NCBI RefSeq assembly: GCF_002870125.1 | Contig: NZ_PNEO01000015.1 | Location: forward strand, 1 to 64,000 | Length of the DNA stretch: 64,000 nucleotides | Direction: 5' to 3' | Origin: Burkholderia sp. WAC0059 | GTDB taxonomy: Bacteria > Pseudomonadota > Gammaproteobacteria > Burkholderiales > Burkholderiaceae | Shown here: in pieces, positions 28,238-37,103 of the stretch | Position numbering within the stretch: the stretch's first letter is position 1 | How the letters are laid out: every line of letters begins with the position of its first letter | Translations under genes and position numbers: made by a program | The notes under the pieces: model-generated | What the model was told of the DNA's origin: nothing | The model's input: only the letters and a program-made list of their open reading frames with translations | Databases searched by the model: none

Positions 28238-29254
28238 ATGGGTTCCGGAAATGCGATGGGATGGGGGCGGCGCCGGTTGGCGGCCGGTCTCGACGTCAAT
28301 GCGGCGGGCGTGACGGCCGTGGTGCTGAGCCGCCGCTGGCATGGCGGCGGACCCGCGCGGATCGAATGGCTCGCCGCCGTCCCGCTCGCGCACGGGGCCA
28401 TGGCGGGGGCGCAGATCGTCGATCGCGACGCCGTGGCCGGCGCGCTGCGCGCGGTGTTCGATGGTTTGCCCCGGGAGTGCGCGAAAGCCGCGCATCGTTG
28501 CGCGATGGCGCTGCCCGCTTCGGCGACGCTCGCGACCTCGGTGCCGCTCGCGCAGTTCGCCTACGCGCGACCGGCCGGGGACGACGACGCGATACTCGCC
28601 GGGCTGGAACCCATGGTGCTGGCCGAGGCCGAGCGGGCGGCCGGCGTCGAGCGGCACGAACTGGTTGTCGACTGGCGTGTCGACGCAGCCGTTGCCGACG
28701 TTTCGTCCCTTTCCCCGACCCATGGCGATGATCTTCGCGAACGTCGCGTCACGATCACGGCCGCGCCGAGGCAGCATCTCGAAGCGCGCCTCGAATGTGC
28801 GGCGGCGGCCGGCGTAGGGCTCTACGCCATGGACGGCGAGCCCCATGCCGCATTGCGCGCAATGCGCTATGCGGCCGCGCTCGAGCTTTCGCCCCGCGAG
28901 CCCTGCGTTGCCCTGTGGCTAGGGGCGGACGGCGTATACGGCTGGTATTTGAGGGGCAGCTCGGTCGTGCGCGAGATGCGCTATCCGGCGCTCGAACACG
29001 CCGACCTGGTCGAGGCGCTGCGCGATCTCCCCGATGGCAGTCCGGTTCGTTGCGCACTGATTTCCGGCGACATCGGGATGCTCGAAGCCGCGCACGTTTC
29101 GCTGGCCGACCTCGGTCGCGTGCTGGGATGTCTCGTCCTTCCGTTCGAATGCGCGACGCTCGACGCCACGACGCGGCAGCCGTCGTCGCCGTTGCTGCAC
29201 GACCCCGCCTGCGCGGTCGCGTTCGGGCTGGCGCTGCGCGGGGTGAGCGAATGA
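28238..29254 (+). CDS. pilM: Type IV pilus / competence PilM-like ATPase-fold protein
   Basis: Probable cytoplasmic actin-like protein of the type IV pilus alignment complex (338 residues). The N-terminal AAGLDVNAAGVTAVVLSRR matches the first phosphate-binding strand of the PilM/FtsA fold, and position at the head of pilM-N-O-Q supports it. The sequence is divergent from classical PilM (HofM-like), so assignment depends partly on context. GGGAGG lies five bases upstream of the ATG at 28238. The stop overlaps the next gene (ATGA). Confidence 0.75.
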   Translation: MGSGNAMGWGRRRLAAGLDVNAAGVTAVVLSRRWHGGGPARIEWLAAVPLAHGAMAGAQIVDRDAVAGALRAVFDGLPRECAKAAHRCAMALPASATLATSVPLAQFAYARPAGDDDAILAGLEPMVLAEAERAAGVERHELVVDWRVDAAVADVSSLSPTHGDDLRERRVTITAAPRQHLEARLECAAAAGVGLYAMDGEPHAALRAMRYAAALELSPREPCVALWLGADGVYGWYLRGSSVVREMRYPALEHADLVEALRDLPDGSPVRCALISGDIGMLEAAHVSLADLGRVLGCLVLPFECATLDATTRQPSSPLLHDPACAVAFGLALRGVSE

Positions 29255-29910
29255 CCCGGGCGTTTCTTTCGCGGGACTTCGCAGGCCTCGCTTCGGCTGG
29301 CGGGTTCAATTTGCTGCCGTGGCGCAGACGCGCCGTGCGGCGGGCAATCCGGCTTCGTCTGCTCGAATGGCTGACCGCTATCGTGTTGGGATGCGGTTGC
29401 GCTGCTGTGCCGATCGGCGGGCAGGCATGGCAGCGGCGGCATCTCGACGAGGCGCGCGAGGCCGTCGAGCGCTCGCTCGCCGACCTGCGCTCGCCGCTGG
29501 CCGAACTGCACGGCCTGGCGCGCGAGGCCCACGAGCATCGCGTGCGAGCCGAGTCCGCCGTGCTCGAATCAAGGTCGCTTTTCCATTTGCTCGATTTCTT
29601 CGACGCCATGGGGCGCATGCGCGACGACGGCGTCGTGCTGCAGCAGGTGGTGTCGCGCCGCGAGGAAATCAGGGTGCAGGCTGTGGCCGACAGCGAGGAT
29701 TCCGTGGCAACGTGGCTCGCGCGGCTGCGCACGGTTCGCACGGCGCGCGGCGCCGCCCTGATCGAGCTGAAACGCGGGCCCGCCGGAGCCGATCGACGCG
29801 GTGTGTCGCTGCAATTGGCGGCCCGCGTTTTCTGGACCGATCCGTCGTCGGTTGCCGTGGCTGGAAAGCCGCCCACCGCGGGACGCGGTAATGCCCGGAC
29901 GCGGCCATGA
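29251..29910 (+). CDS. pilN: PilN-like pilus assembly membrane protein
   Basis: Inner-membrane protein (219 residues) with FNLLPWRRRAVRRAIR (about residues 19-34), the INLLPWR cytoplasmic motif that PilN uses to bind PilM, then a single membrane helix (about 38-58), a coiled-coil stretch rich in Arg/Glu/Leu (about 65-110) and a small periplasmic domain. It overlaps pilM by four bases and the next gene by four bases. PilN identity is inferred from the motif, topology and operon position. Confidence 0.78.
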   Translation: MTRAFLSRDFAGLASAGGFNLLPWRRRAVRRAIRLRLLEWLTAIVLGCGCAAVPIGGQAWQRRHLDEAREAVERSLADLRSPLAELHGLAREAHEHRVRAESAVLESRSLFHLLDFFDAMGRMRDDGVVLQQVVSRREEIRVQAVADSEDSVATWLARLRTVRTARGAALIELKRGPAGADRRGVSLQLAARVFWTDPSSVAVAGKPPTAGRGNARTRP

Positions 29911-30749
29911 GCGCGGTCACGGCGGGGATGAGGCACTGGCCGCCGCTCCACGCGTGGAGCGGCAGACGGCGGTTAATCGTGGCCGGGGCCATCGTCGTAG
30001 CGGTGGGCTGGCTGGCCGTCGCGGTCGGGATCGACGTCGACCTGGCCGGCCTTCGCCAGAGCGAGGCGGCACTTGCCGAGGCGCGGCACCGCCTCGACGA
30101 GGCTCGCCAGTCGCTGCAGGCATTACCGGAATTACGGCGCGAGGCGGCGATACGGCAACAAGGCGGTGCGACCGAACACATCGGCAGTACCGCGGACGAC
30201 ATGCGCTACATCTCGCGGCTCGCCGCCGGCAGCGGCGTGGAGCTGGTCTCTCTGGAGCCCGATGCAGCGGCCGACGGCGACACCGTTTCCCGTTCGCTGA
30301 AACTGGTCGCGCGCGGAGACTTTGCCCGTTTGCTGGCTTTTCTCCAGGGGTTGCGGGCATTGCCGGCGCTGGTCGTGCCGGCCGATGCCGTCGTGAAGCG
30401 CGACGCAAGCGTTCTGTCGCTCTCCGCGACGCTCAAGGTATTCGATACGTTGCGCCCACCGATCGCGCCCGAGTCCGGCACGACGAAGGCGGACGACGAC
30501 GTTTCGCCTGCCGACCCGTTTGATCTTCATGCGAATGGCCTGCCGGGTGGCGGTTCGCTGCGTCTTGCCGGCGTGATCGCGGATCGCACGCGCGGTGTTG
30601 CGCTCGTGGAGACGCCGGCTGGCACGGCGACGGTAATGCCAGGCCAACTGCTCGCGGGCGGGCGCGTGACGCGCATCGGGTTGCCCGGCGTGACGCTGAT
30701 GCGTGGCGGCGCATTGCGCGCGCTTGCGCTCGGGGAGGGCGGGCAATGA
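29907..30749 (+). CDS. PilO-PilP fusion protein of the pilus alignment complex
   Basis: 280 residues. The N-terminal two thirds look like PilO: one membrane helix (about 24-46), a coiled coil (about 50-90) and a ferredoxin-like region (about 95-190). The C-terminal ~70 residues, from DPFDLHANG, read GSLRLAGVIADRTRGVALVE, then VMPGQLLAGGRVTRIGLPGV, the beta-domain pattern of PilP/GspC that contacts the secretin. There is no separate pilP and no lipobox in this operon. Assignment of the two halves is by pattern only. Confidence 0.65.
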   Translation: MSAVTAGMRHWPPLHAWSGRRRLIVAGAIVVAVGWLAVAVGIDVDLAGLRQSEAALAEARHRLDEARQSLQALPELRREAAIRQQGGATEHIGSTADDMRYISRLAAGSGVELVSLEPDAAADGDTVSRSLKLVARGDFARLLAFLQGLRALPALVVPADAVVKRDASVLSLSATLKVFDTLRPPIAPESGTTKADDDVSPADPFDLHANGLPGGGSLRLAGVIADRTRGVALVETPAGTATVMPGQLLAGGRVTRIGLPGVTLMRGGALRALALGEGGQ

Positions 30750-32443
30750 CGTCGGTCGGCAGGACGGTTGTATTGCTTGGCCTCTGCTTCTTCCCGGTCG
30801 TTGCAATTGCAGACGTAGGCGTGACGCCGCTTCCGGTTTGGTCCGCGCCTGCTACGGCGACCGTCCCGCACAATGCGCCTCCGTTGCCGGCCAGAGGCGT
30901 GATTCCGGCGACGGTTGCCTCGGCTATGACTGCGTCCGGCGGTCAGGGGCGCGGCCCGGTCGACGCAGTCGTTACCGATACAGGCCGGGATGCTCGCGCG
31001 AGCGAGTCGCCGATCGAAGCCGATGCGGCATCGATCTGGGACAGCTCCGATTCGTCAGCAGAACTTCCGGCTACCGGAAGTGCTCCGCCGGCCACACCGG
31101 TCGGAGCCGAAGATGCCGCGATGCCTGCCGGAAGAGCCGCAGCGACGACGGACGAGCCGCTGGAAGGGCCGCCGACGCCGATGTCCGCGGTCCGGCGGCT
31201 CAGCGATTCGGTGCGCGCGGACGAATTGCCACCCGACAGGCCGATCTCGCTGAATTTCGAGCACGCGGACATCCCGGCGGTACTGCACGCGTTCGCGGAC
31301 TTCACCCGCCTCAATATCGTCGCGAACGAGCGCGTGCACGGCCAGGTGACGCTGCGGCTCGACCGGGTGCCCTGGCGCACGGCGTTCGACCTGCTGCTCG
31401 AGGCCAACGGGCTCGCGATGGAGCGGTTCGGCAAGGTGATCTGGGTGACGCCTGCCGCCGAGATGGCGGCGCGCGAGAAGCAGCGCTTCGAGGCGCATGC
31501 GAAGGCCGCGGAGCTGGAACCGCTCGCCAGTCGCGCATTCGAGCTGCACTACGCTCACGCCGAGGATCTGCGGCGGCTCCTGACCGGCTCGGGCAACCAG
31601 CGGGCTCTGTCGAAACGTGGCAGCGCCGTTGCCGACGCGCGCACGAACCTGCTGTTCGTCACCGATCTGGCCGCGCGGCTGGAGCAGATCGCGGACCTCG
31701 TCGCGAAGCTCGACCGGCCCGCCCGCCAGGTGCAGATCGAAGCGCGTATCGTCGAAGGCGACCAGGGGCTTTCGCGCAATCTCGGCGTGCGGCTCGCCAT
31801 GGCCGTGAACGGCGGCGACGGCGGACCGGCGCGCGGCTTGCAGGGCGCTGGGAACGGCACCGTGTACGATTTCGCGGCGGGTCCGCTCTCGGGGTTCGAT
31901 GCCGCGCAGATCGGCCTTTCGCTGCTCGCCGCGCGCGCCACCCGGCTGCTCGACGTGGAGTTGAGCGCGCTGGAGGCCGAGGGGCGCGGTCGCGTCGTGT
32001 CGAGCCCGCGCGTGGTAACGGCCGACCATATGCGGGCGATCGTCGAGCAGGGCACGGAGTTGCCGTATCAGGCCAAGGTGAGCCAGGGCGTGTCCGGCGT
32101 CCAGTTCCGCCGGGCCAGTCTGAAGCTCGAAGTCGAGCCGCAGATCACGCCGGGCGGGCGGGTCGTTCTCGATCTCGACGTCGCGAAGGACAGCGTCGGC
32201 GAGCAGACCGCCAACGGTCCCGCGATCAACACCAAGCATGTCCAGACGCGGGTGGAAATCGAGGACGGCGGAACGGTGTCCATCGGCGGCATCGACGCGA
32301 CCGACGATCGCGACGACATGGCCCGCGTGCCGCTCCTCGGCCGAATACCGCTCCTGGGCGCGCTGTTTTCGCGTCGCATGCATCGCCGGCAGCGCAGTGA
32401 ACTCGTCGTGTTCATCACGCCGAGAATCGTGCATGCGAATTGA
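30746..32443 (+). CDS. pilQ: Type IV pilus / competence secretin (PilQ/HofQ family)
   Basis: Outer-membrane secretin pore (565 residues). Signal peptide (about 1-22), an Ala/Pro/Thr-rich low-complexity stretch (about 25-150), an N0/STN domain (LNFEHADIPAVLHAFADFTR), an N1-type KH domain (VQIEARIVEGDQGLSRNLGV), then the secretin barrel with GRGRVVSSPRVVTADHMRA, EVEPQITPGGRVVLDLDV and the C-terminal VPLLGRIPLLGALFSRR. No AMIN domains, so it is shorter than PilQ of Pseudomonas or Neisseria and closer to HofQ/ComE. Overlaps the previous gene (ATGA). Confidence 0.9.
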   Translation: MTSVGRTVVLLGLCFFPVVAIADVGVTPLPVWSAPATATVPHNAPPLPARGVIPATVASAMTASGGQGRGPVDAVVTDTGRDARASESPIEADAASIWDSSDSSAELPATGSAPPATPVGAEDAAMPAGRAAATTDEPLEGPPTPMSAVRRLSDSVRADELPPDRPISLNFEHADIPAVLHAFADFTRLNIVANERVHGQVTLRLDRVPWRTAFDLLLEANGLAMERFGKVIWVTPAAEMAAREKQRFEAHAKAAELEPLASRAFELHYAHAEDLRRLLTGSGNQRALSKRGSAVADARTNLLFVTDLAARLEQIADLVAKLDRPARQVQIEARIVEGDQGLSRNLGVRLAMAVNGGDGGPARGLQGAGNGTVYDFAAGPLSGFDAAQIGLSLLAARATRLLDVELSALEAEGRGRVVSSPRVVTADHMRAIVEQGTELPYQAKVSQGVSGVQFRRASLKLEVEPQITPGGRVVLDLDVAKDSVGEQTANGPAINTKHVQTRVEIEDGGTVSIGGIDATDDRDDMARVPLLGRIPLLGALFSRRMHRRQRSELVVFITPRIVHAN

Positions 32444-32569
32444 CCCCGGCATGGTCGCCCGTCGCCGGGGACAGGCCGCCGGGCGGCCCGGCCGCGGGCG
32501 GCAGGCTCGACAAGGCGGCCGCTTTGCCAGTAAGCTGCGCACGAACCACGCTGATCAGAGGGAAAACCG

Positions 32570-33121
32570 TTGCAATTGCGGGACGCAAACGCCAATGTAT
32601 TTTTCATCGGGCTCATGGGGGCCGGCAAGACGACCGTGGGCCGGGCGGTGGCGCGCCGTCTGGAACGACCGTTCTTCGATTCGGACCATGAAATCGAGGC
32701 GCGTACCGGCGCCCGGATCCCGGTGATCTTCGAGCTCGAAGGCGAAGCGGGCTTTCGTGATCGCGAAGCGCAGGTCATCGCCGACCTGACCGGCCGCGAG
32801 GGCATCGTTCTCGCCACCGGCGGGGGCGCCGTGCTGCGGCCCGAAAACCGCGAGGCGCTGGCCAAACGCGGGCTCGTCGTCTATCTGCGCGCCAATCCGC
32901 ACGATCTCTGGCTGCGCACGCGGCGCGATAAGAATCGGCCGCTTTTGCAAACCGAAGACCCGAAGGCGCGCCTCGAGGCGCTGTACGACGTCCGCGATCC
33001 GCTCTATCGGGAAATCGCCGATTTCGTGGTCGAAACGGGGCGTCCCTCGGTCAATGGGCTCGTCAACATGGTGCTGATGCAGCTCGACATGGCCGGCGTC
33101 GCGGGGGCCGGCGCGCGATGA
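32570..33121 (+). CDS. aroK: Shikimate kinase
   Basis: Phosphorylates shikimate in aromatic amino-acid synthesis (183 residues). P-loop [14 protein letters not shown] (about 12-25), shikimate-site [13 protein letters not shown], and [14 protein letters not shown]; lid Arg in [11 protein letters not shown]. It starts with TTG at 32570 behind GAGGGA; no ATG precedes the P-loop at a sensible distance. pilQ-aroK-aroB is the standard order in beta- and gammaproteobacteria. The 126-base spacer before it has GC hairpins but no T-tract. Confidence 0.96.
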   Translation: MQLRDANANVFFIGLMGAGKTTVGRAVARRLERPFFDSDHEIEARTGARIPVIFELEGEAGFRDREAQVIADLTGREGIVLATGGGAVLRPENREALAKRGLVVYLRANPHDLWLRTRRDKNRPLLQTEDPKARLEALYDVRDPLYREIADFVVETGRPSVNGLVNMVLMQLDMAGVAGAGAR

Positions 33122-33146
33122 GCGCGCGTCAGTCATAATGGCAGCC

Positions 33147-34226
33147 ATGATTACCGTTAACGTCGAACTGGGCGATCGCGCCTATCCCATCCACATCGGC
33201 ACGGGCCTCGTCGGCCAGACGGCGCTGTTCGCGCCGCACATCGCCGGCCAGTCGGTGACCGTCGTCACCAATACCGTCGTCGAGCCGCTGTACGGCGAGG
33301 CGCTGCGCAGCGCGCTCGCACCGCTCGGCAAGTCCGTGACGACGGTTGTGCTGCCCGACGGCGAGGCGCACAAGGACTGGGCCACGCTCAACCGGGTTTT
33401 CGATGCGCTGCTCGCCGCGCGCGCGGACCGCAAGACCACGCTGATCGCGCTCGGCGGCGGCGTGACGGGCGACATGACGGGGTTTGCCGCCGCCTGCTAC
33501 ATGCGCGGCGTGCCGTTCATCCAGGTGCCGACCACGCTGCTCGCGCAGGTCGATTCGTCGGTAGGCGGAAAAACGGGTATCAACCATCCGCTCGGCAAGA
33601 ACATGATCGGTGCGTTCTATCAGCCGCAGGCGGTGATCGCCGACATCGGCGCGCTGAGCACGCTGCCTGCGCGGGAACTGGCAGCGGGCATCGCCGAGGT
33701 GATCAAGACGGGCGCGATCGCCGACGCGGCGTTCTTCGACTGGATCGAGGCCAACGTCGAGGCGCTGAACCGCTGCGATCCCGAGGCCTTGGCGCATGCC
33801 GTCAAGCGCTCGTGCGAGATCAAGGCGGCCGTCGTGGCCGCCGACGAACGCGAAGGCGGATTGCGCGCCATTCTCAACTTCGGCCATACGTTCGGCCATG
33901 CCATCGAAGCCGGTCTCGGTTACGGCGAGTGGCTGCACGGCGAGGCGGTCGGCTGCGGGATGGTGATGGCGGCCGATCTGTCGGTACGGCTCAGCCATCT
34001 CGACGAAGCGTCGCGACGTCGCCTCGTCGACGTCGTGGCCGCCGCGAAGCTGCCGGTGCGCGCGCCCGCGCTGGGCGCAGGCCGTTACGTCGAGCTGATG
34101 CAGGTCGACAAGAAGGCCGAGGGCGGCGCGATCAAGTTCATTCTGCTCAAGCGCTTCGGCGACACGCTGATCACGCGCGCGCCGGACGAGGCGGTGCAGG
34201 CGACGCTCGCCGCGACGGCGACCTGA
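33147..34226 (+). CDS. aroB: 3-dehydroquinate synthase
   Basis: NAD- and metal-dependent cyclase, second shikimate step (359 residues). Motifs: [51 protein letters not shown], and the metal ligands in [20 protein letters not shown] and [13 protein letters not shown]. The ATG at 33147 matches the conserved [15 protein letters not shown]; an ATG at 33138 would add three residues. 25 bases after aroK, same operon. Confidence 0.97.
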   Translation: MITVNVELGDRAYPIHIGTGLVGQTALFAPHIAGQSVTVVTNTVVEPLYGEALRSALAPLGKSVTTVVLPDGEAHKDWATLNRVFDALLAARADRKTTLIALGGGVTGDMTGFAAACYMRGVPFIQVPTTLLAQVDSSVGGKTGINHPLGKNMIGAFYQPQAVIADIGALSTLPARELAAGIAEVIKTGAIADAAFFDWIEANVEALNRCDPEALAHAVKRSCEIKAAVVAADEREGGLRAILNFGHTFGHAIEAGLGYGEWLHGEAVGCGMVMAADLSVRLSHLDEASRRRLVDVVAAAKLPVRAPALGAGRYVELMQVDKKAEGGAIKFILLKRFGDTLITRAPDEAVQATLAATAT

Positions 34227-34239
34227 GTCGCATTCTCGA

Positions 34240-34286
34240 GGCGGCCTGAAGCCGCCTGGAGTCGTTAAGGGCCGCTTCAGGCCGCC
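34240..34286 (+). promoter_or_regulatory. Overlapping inverted repeats upstream of dgt
   Basis: GGCGGCCTGAAGC (34240-34252) and GCTTCAGGCCGCC (34274-34286) form a perfect 13-base-pair stem. The left arm can instead fold locally as GGCGGC-CTGAA-GCCGCC (34240-34256). The two folds exclude each other and lie just before the dgt ribosome site (AGGAGG, 34292-34297). No T-tract follows. Confidence 0.5.
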
Positions 34287-34304
34287 GCGTACAGGAGGGA
34301 AACG

Positions 34305-35513
34305 GTGAGCGAAGGGCGTGACGACATTCCAGCACATCGACATCAAGACGGCGGAACGGGGCCGGCCGCTTCTTCGGCCGCCTGGCTGACAGAAACGGCG
34401 CTGGCACCCTATGCCGCGCATGCGTCGCGCTCACGCGGCCGGCGTCACCCGGAGCCGCCGCCGACCGCACGTACCGAGTTTCAGCGCGACCGCGACCGCA
34501 TCGTTCATTCCACCGCGTTCCGGCGTCTCGAATACAAGACGCAAGTGTTCGTGAACCACGAGGGCGACCTGTTTCGCACGCGGCTCACGCATAGTCTCGA
34601 AGTCGCCCAGATCGCGCGGTCGGTGGCGCGCAACCTGCGTGTCAACGAGGATCTCGTCGAGGCGATCTCGCTCGCGCACGATCTCGGCCATACGCCGTTC
34701 GGTCATGCCGGCCAGGACGCGCTGAACGAGTGCATGCGCGAGCACGGCGGCTTTGAGCACAATCTGCAGAGCCTCGCCGTGGTGGACGAGCTCGAGGAGC
34801 ACTACGGCGCGTTCGACGGCCTGAACCTCTGCTTCGAGACGCGCGAAGGCATTCTCAAGCACTGCTCGCGCGAGCACGCGCGGCAGCTCGGCGAATTGGG
34901 CGAGCGTTTTCTGCTCGGGCGACAACCCTCGATCGAGGCGCAGATCGCGAACATCGCCGACGAAATCGCCTACAACAATCACGACGTCGACGACGGCCTG
35001 CGCTCCGGTCTCCTGACGATCGGCCAATTGGCCGAGGTCGAGCTCTGGCAGACGCACTACGATTCGGCGCGCGGCGAATTTCCCCGGATCGACGGCCGGC
35101 GGCTGATCCACGAGACCGTGCGGCGCATCATCAACACGCTGATCGTCGACCTGATCGAGACCACGACCCGCCATCTCGCCGAGCACGCGCCGGCGTCGCT
35201 CGACGACGTGCGCGCGGCACCGCCGCTCGTCGCGCATAGCGAGCGAATCGCCGTGCAGGCGCTGGTGCTCAAGCGCTTTCTGTACAAAAACCTGTATCGC
35301 CACTATCGGGTGATGCGCATGGCACACAAGGCGCGGCGCGTCGTCAGGGGGCTGTTCGAGGCGTTCAGCGACGACCCGCGGTTGCTGCCGCCCGGGTATC
35401 AGTCTCCGGATCCGGCGGTACAGCCGCGTCTGATCGCGCATTACATCGCCGGCATGACCGATCGTTACGCGCTCAAGGAGTATCAGCGGCTGTTCGTCAT
35501 CAGCGATAGTTGA
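34305..35513 (+). CDS. dgt: dGTP triphosphohydrolase-like HD-domain protein
   Basis: Deoxynucleotide triphosphohydrolase of the Dgt family, splitting dNTP to nucleoside and triphosphate (402 residues). HD-domain metal residues are visible: [29 protein letters not shown], and the later [16 protein letters not shown]. The first ~35 residues are variable; [20 protein letters not shown] begins the conserved core. Start is GTG at 34305 behind a strong AGGAGG. It follows aroB, an order shared by many beta- and gammaproteobacteria. Confidence 0.93.
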   Translation: MSEGRDDIPAHRHQDGGTGPAASSAAWLTETALAPYAAHASRSRGRRHPEPPPTARTEFQRDRDRIVHSTAFRRLEYKTQVFVNHEGDLFRTRLTHSLEVAQIARSVARNLRVNEDLVEAISLAHDLGHTPFGHAGQDALNECMREHGGFEHNLQSLAVVDELEEHYGAFDGLNLCFETREGILKHCSREHARQLGELGERFLLGRQPSIEAQIANIADEIAYNNHDVDDGLRSGLLTIGQLAEVELWQTHYDSARGEFPRIDGRRLIHETVRRIINTLIVDLIETTTRHLAEHAPASLDDVRAAPPLVAHSERIAVQALVLKRFLYKNLYRHYRVMRMAHKARRVVRGLFEAFSDDPRLLPPGYQSPDPAVQPRLIAHYIAGMTDRYALKEYQRLFVISDS

Positions 35514-35577
35514 GAGCGGTTTAGCCTGTGTCGAAGCGTCCCGATCTTCCCCCTGGCGAGAAGTAGGAGTCCGCACC

Positions 35578-36324
35578 ATGAAGCCATGGCCGTATCCGCG
35601 CGTGGCCGCTCACCGGGGCGGCGGCACGCTCGCGCCCGAGAACACGCTGGCCGGCATCGAGACCGGCGCGCGTTACGGCCACGCGATGGCCGAGTTCGAC
35701 GCAAAGCTCTCGGCCGACGATGTCGTGTTCCTGCTGCACGACGACACGGTCGAGCGGACCTCGAACGGCCGGGGCGCCGCCGCCCAAATGCGTTACGACG
35801 AACTGGCCAAACTCGACGCGGGTAGCTGGCGCGACGCCCGGTTCGCCGGCGAGCCGATGCCGACGCTCGCGGCGGCGGCGGCGCGGTGCCGGGCGCTTGG
35901 GGTGGCCGCGAACGTCGAGATCAAGCCCTGTCCGGGGCGGGACGAAGAAACGGGCCGGCTCGTCGCGGAGGAAGCCGCGCGCGCCTGGGCGGCGGCCCCG
36001 GTGGCGCCGCTTTTGTCGTCGTTTTCGTTCGCGGCGCTCGTCGCGGCAAGCCGGGCCGAACCCGCGCTGCCGCGCGGGCTGCTGTTCGGGCGCGTGCCGG
36101 CGGACTGGCGCGAGCAGACGGCCGCGCTCGGCTGCGTGTCGCTGCACGCCCATCATGAGCGGCTGGACGAGGCGCTGGTCGCGCGGATCAAGTCCACGGG
36201 GCTGTACGTGCTGGCCTACACGGTCAACGATCCCGAGCGTGCCCGGCTGCTGGTGAAATGGGGCGTGGACACGGTCTGTACCGACCGGATCGACTTGATC
36301 GGTCCGCATGCGCTCGACGGCTAG
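35578..36324 (+). CDS. ugpQ: Glycerophosphodiester phosphodiesterase
   Basis: Hydrolyses deacylated phospholipids to glycerol-3-phosphate and an alcohol (248 residues, TIM barrel). Catalytic signatures: VAAHRGGGTLAPENTLAG near the N terminus, AEFDAKLSADDVVFLLHDD, NVEIKPCPGRD and the C-terminal GVDTVCTDRIDLI. No signal peptide, so cytoplasmic like E. coli UgpQ. Follows dgt by 64 bases and converges with the DUF883 gene. Confidence 0.93.
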   Translation: MKPWPYPRVAAHRGGGTLAPENTLAGIETGARYGHAMAEFDAKLSADDVVFLLHDDTVERTSNGRGAAAQMRYDELAKLDAGSWRDARFAGEPMPTLAAAAARCRALGVAANVEIKPCPGRDEETGRLVAEEAARAWAAAPVAPLLSSFSFAALVAASRAEPALPRGLLFGRVPADWREQTAALGCVSLHAHHERLDEALVARIKSTGLYVLAYTVNDPERARLLVKWGVDTVCTDRIDLIGPHALDG

Positions 36325-36400
36325 TTTCGTCGCTTGCGCCCGCCCTGGAGGGCATCCGCCGCGCTGGCCCGAGCAAACGACGCGTCCCGGATAGCGCCGG

Positions 36401-36778
36401 TCAGCTCCGGCGCGTCAGCAGCGCACCGGCCAGCAGCGCCAGACCGCCGGCAATCGCGATGGCTTGCCACGGGTTGCCGCGCACGTACTGGTCTGCGCCG
36501 GCCAGCGCGTCGCCGGCGTATTCGCGGGCGGTCGAGCGCGTCTTGTCGAGGCGTTCGCGCGCGGCGTCGAGCCGCTTGCGCAATTCCTCGCGCAGCACAG
36601 CGGCATCGGCCTGTGTGCCGTCGCCGAGCGTGGCCTCGAGCTCCGAGAGTAGCGACCGCAGTTCGTCGGCGATGTCCTCGGCGGCACGCCGGCTATGCCG
36701 GGCGATGCGCTTCGCGTGCCGGCCCGTTTTGGTCCAGGATTCCCCAACGGCTTCCCGCGTGTTCGGAAATGCGCTCAT
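36401..36778 (-). CDS. DUF883 family (ElaB/YqjD-like) membrane-anchored protein
   Basis: 125 residues: a long charged helical region (about 20-95, rich in Arg/Glu/Ala/Leu, e.g. ELRKRLDAARERLDKTRSTA), then the family's C-terminal anchor VRGNPWQAIAIAGGLALLAG and a final RRS. E. coli relatives YqjD and ElaB bind ribosomes at the inner membrane in stationary phase; this role is family knowledge, not shown here. The Met at 36778 has GGAG seven bases upstream on the - strand. A perfect TCCTGTC/GACAGGA repeat (36821-36840) lies in its leader. Confidence 0.85.
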   Translation of the reverse strand: MSAFPNTREAVGESWTKTGRHAKRIARHSRRAAEDIADELRSLLSELEATLGDGTQADAAVLREELRKRLDAARERLDKTRSTAREYAGDALAGADQYVRGNPWQAIAIAGGLALLAGALLTRRS

Positions 36779-37103
36779 GATTTCTCCATCGTTCTCAGTC
36801 AGGTCGGGAAAGGACGACGTTCCTGTCCGGTACGACAGGATGCCGATAGGGGTAATTGTGCAATTTCGGTGCCCGGCGTGCCCGATGCGTGCCGCGCGCC
36901 TTCGCCGGCCGGGCGGCACGCCTTGCCGGAAAACCGTCCGGCGGGGAGTGTCGACCGGAAGCGACGGCCTGGTGATTACGGGGACAGCACGGTTTCGTGC
37001 ATGAGCATAGAATCGGGTTGACGATATGCCTTATGCCGCACCGGCTACCCGCAGGACCGCTCCGCCCGGTCAGCACGCGGGCGGCAGCGGCGGTCCTGCG
37101 GCA
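36779..37103 (-). other. Spacer between ompW-like gene and DUF883 gene
   Basis: 325 bases without a gene. Features: the inverted repeat TCCTGTC-CGGTAC-GACAGGA (36821-36840), about 45 bases before the DUF883 start, which also fits CTGT-N8-ACAG; a TTGCAC element on the - strand near 36855-36860 that could be a -35; and the GC-rich end of the ompW transcript. No clear T-tract terminator. Confidence 0.5.

Noticed and set aside
36821..36840. CTGT-N8-ACAG match resembling a LexA box upstream of the DUF883 gene
   Set aside because: The eight fixed bases are expected about once per 64 kb by chance, and the core is GC-rich rather than AT-rich. It is kept only as an inverted repeat.
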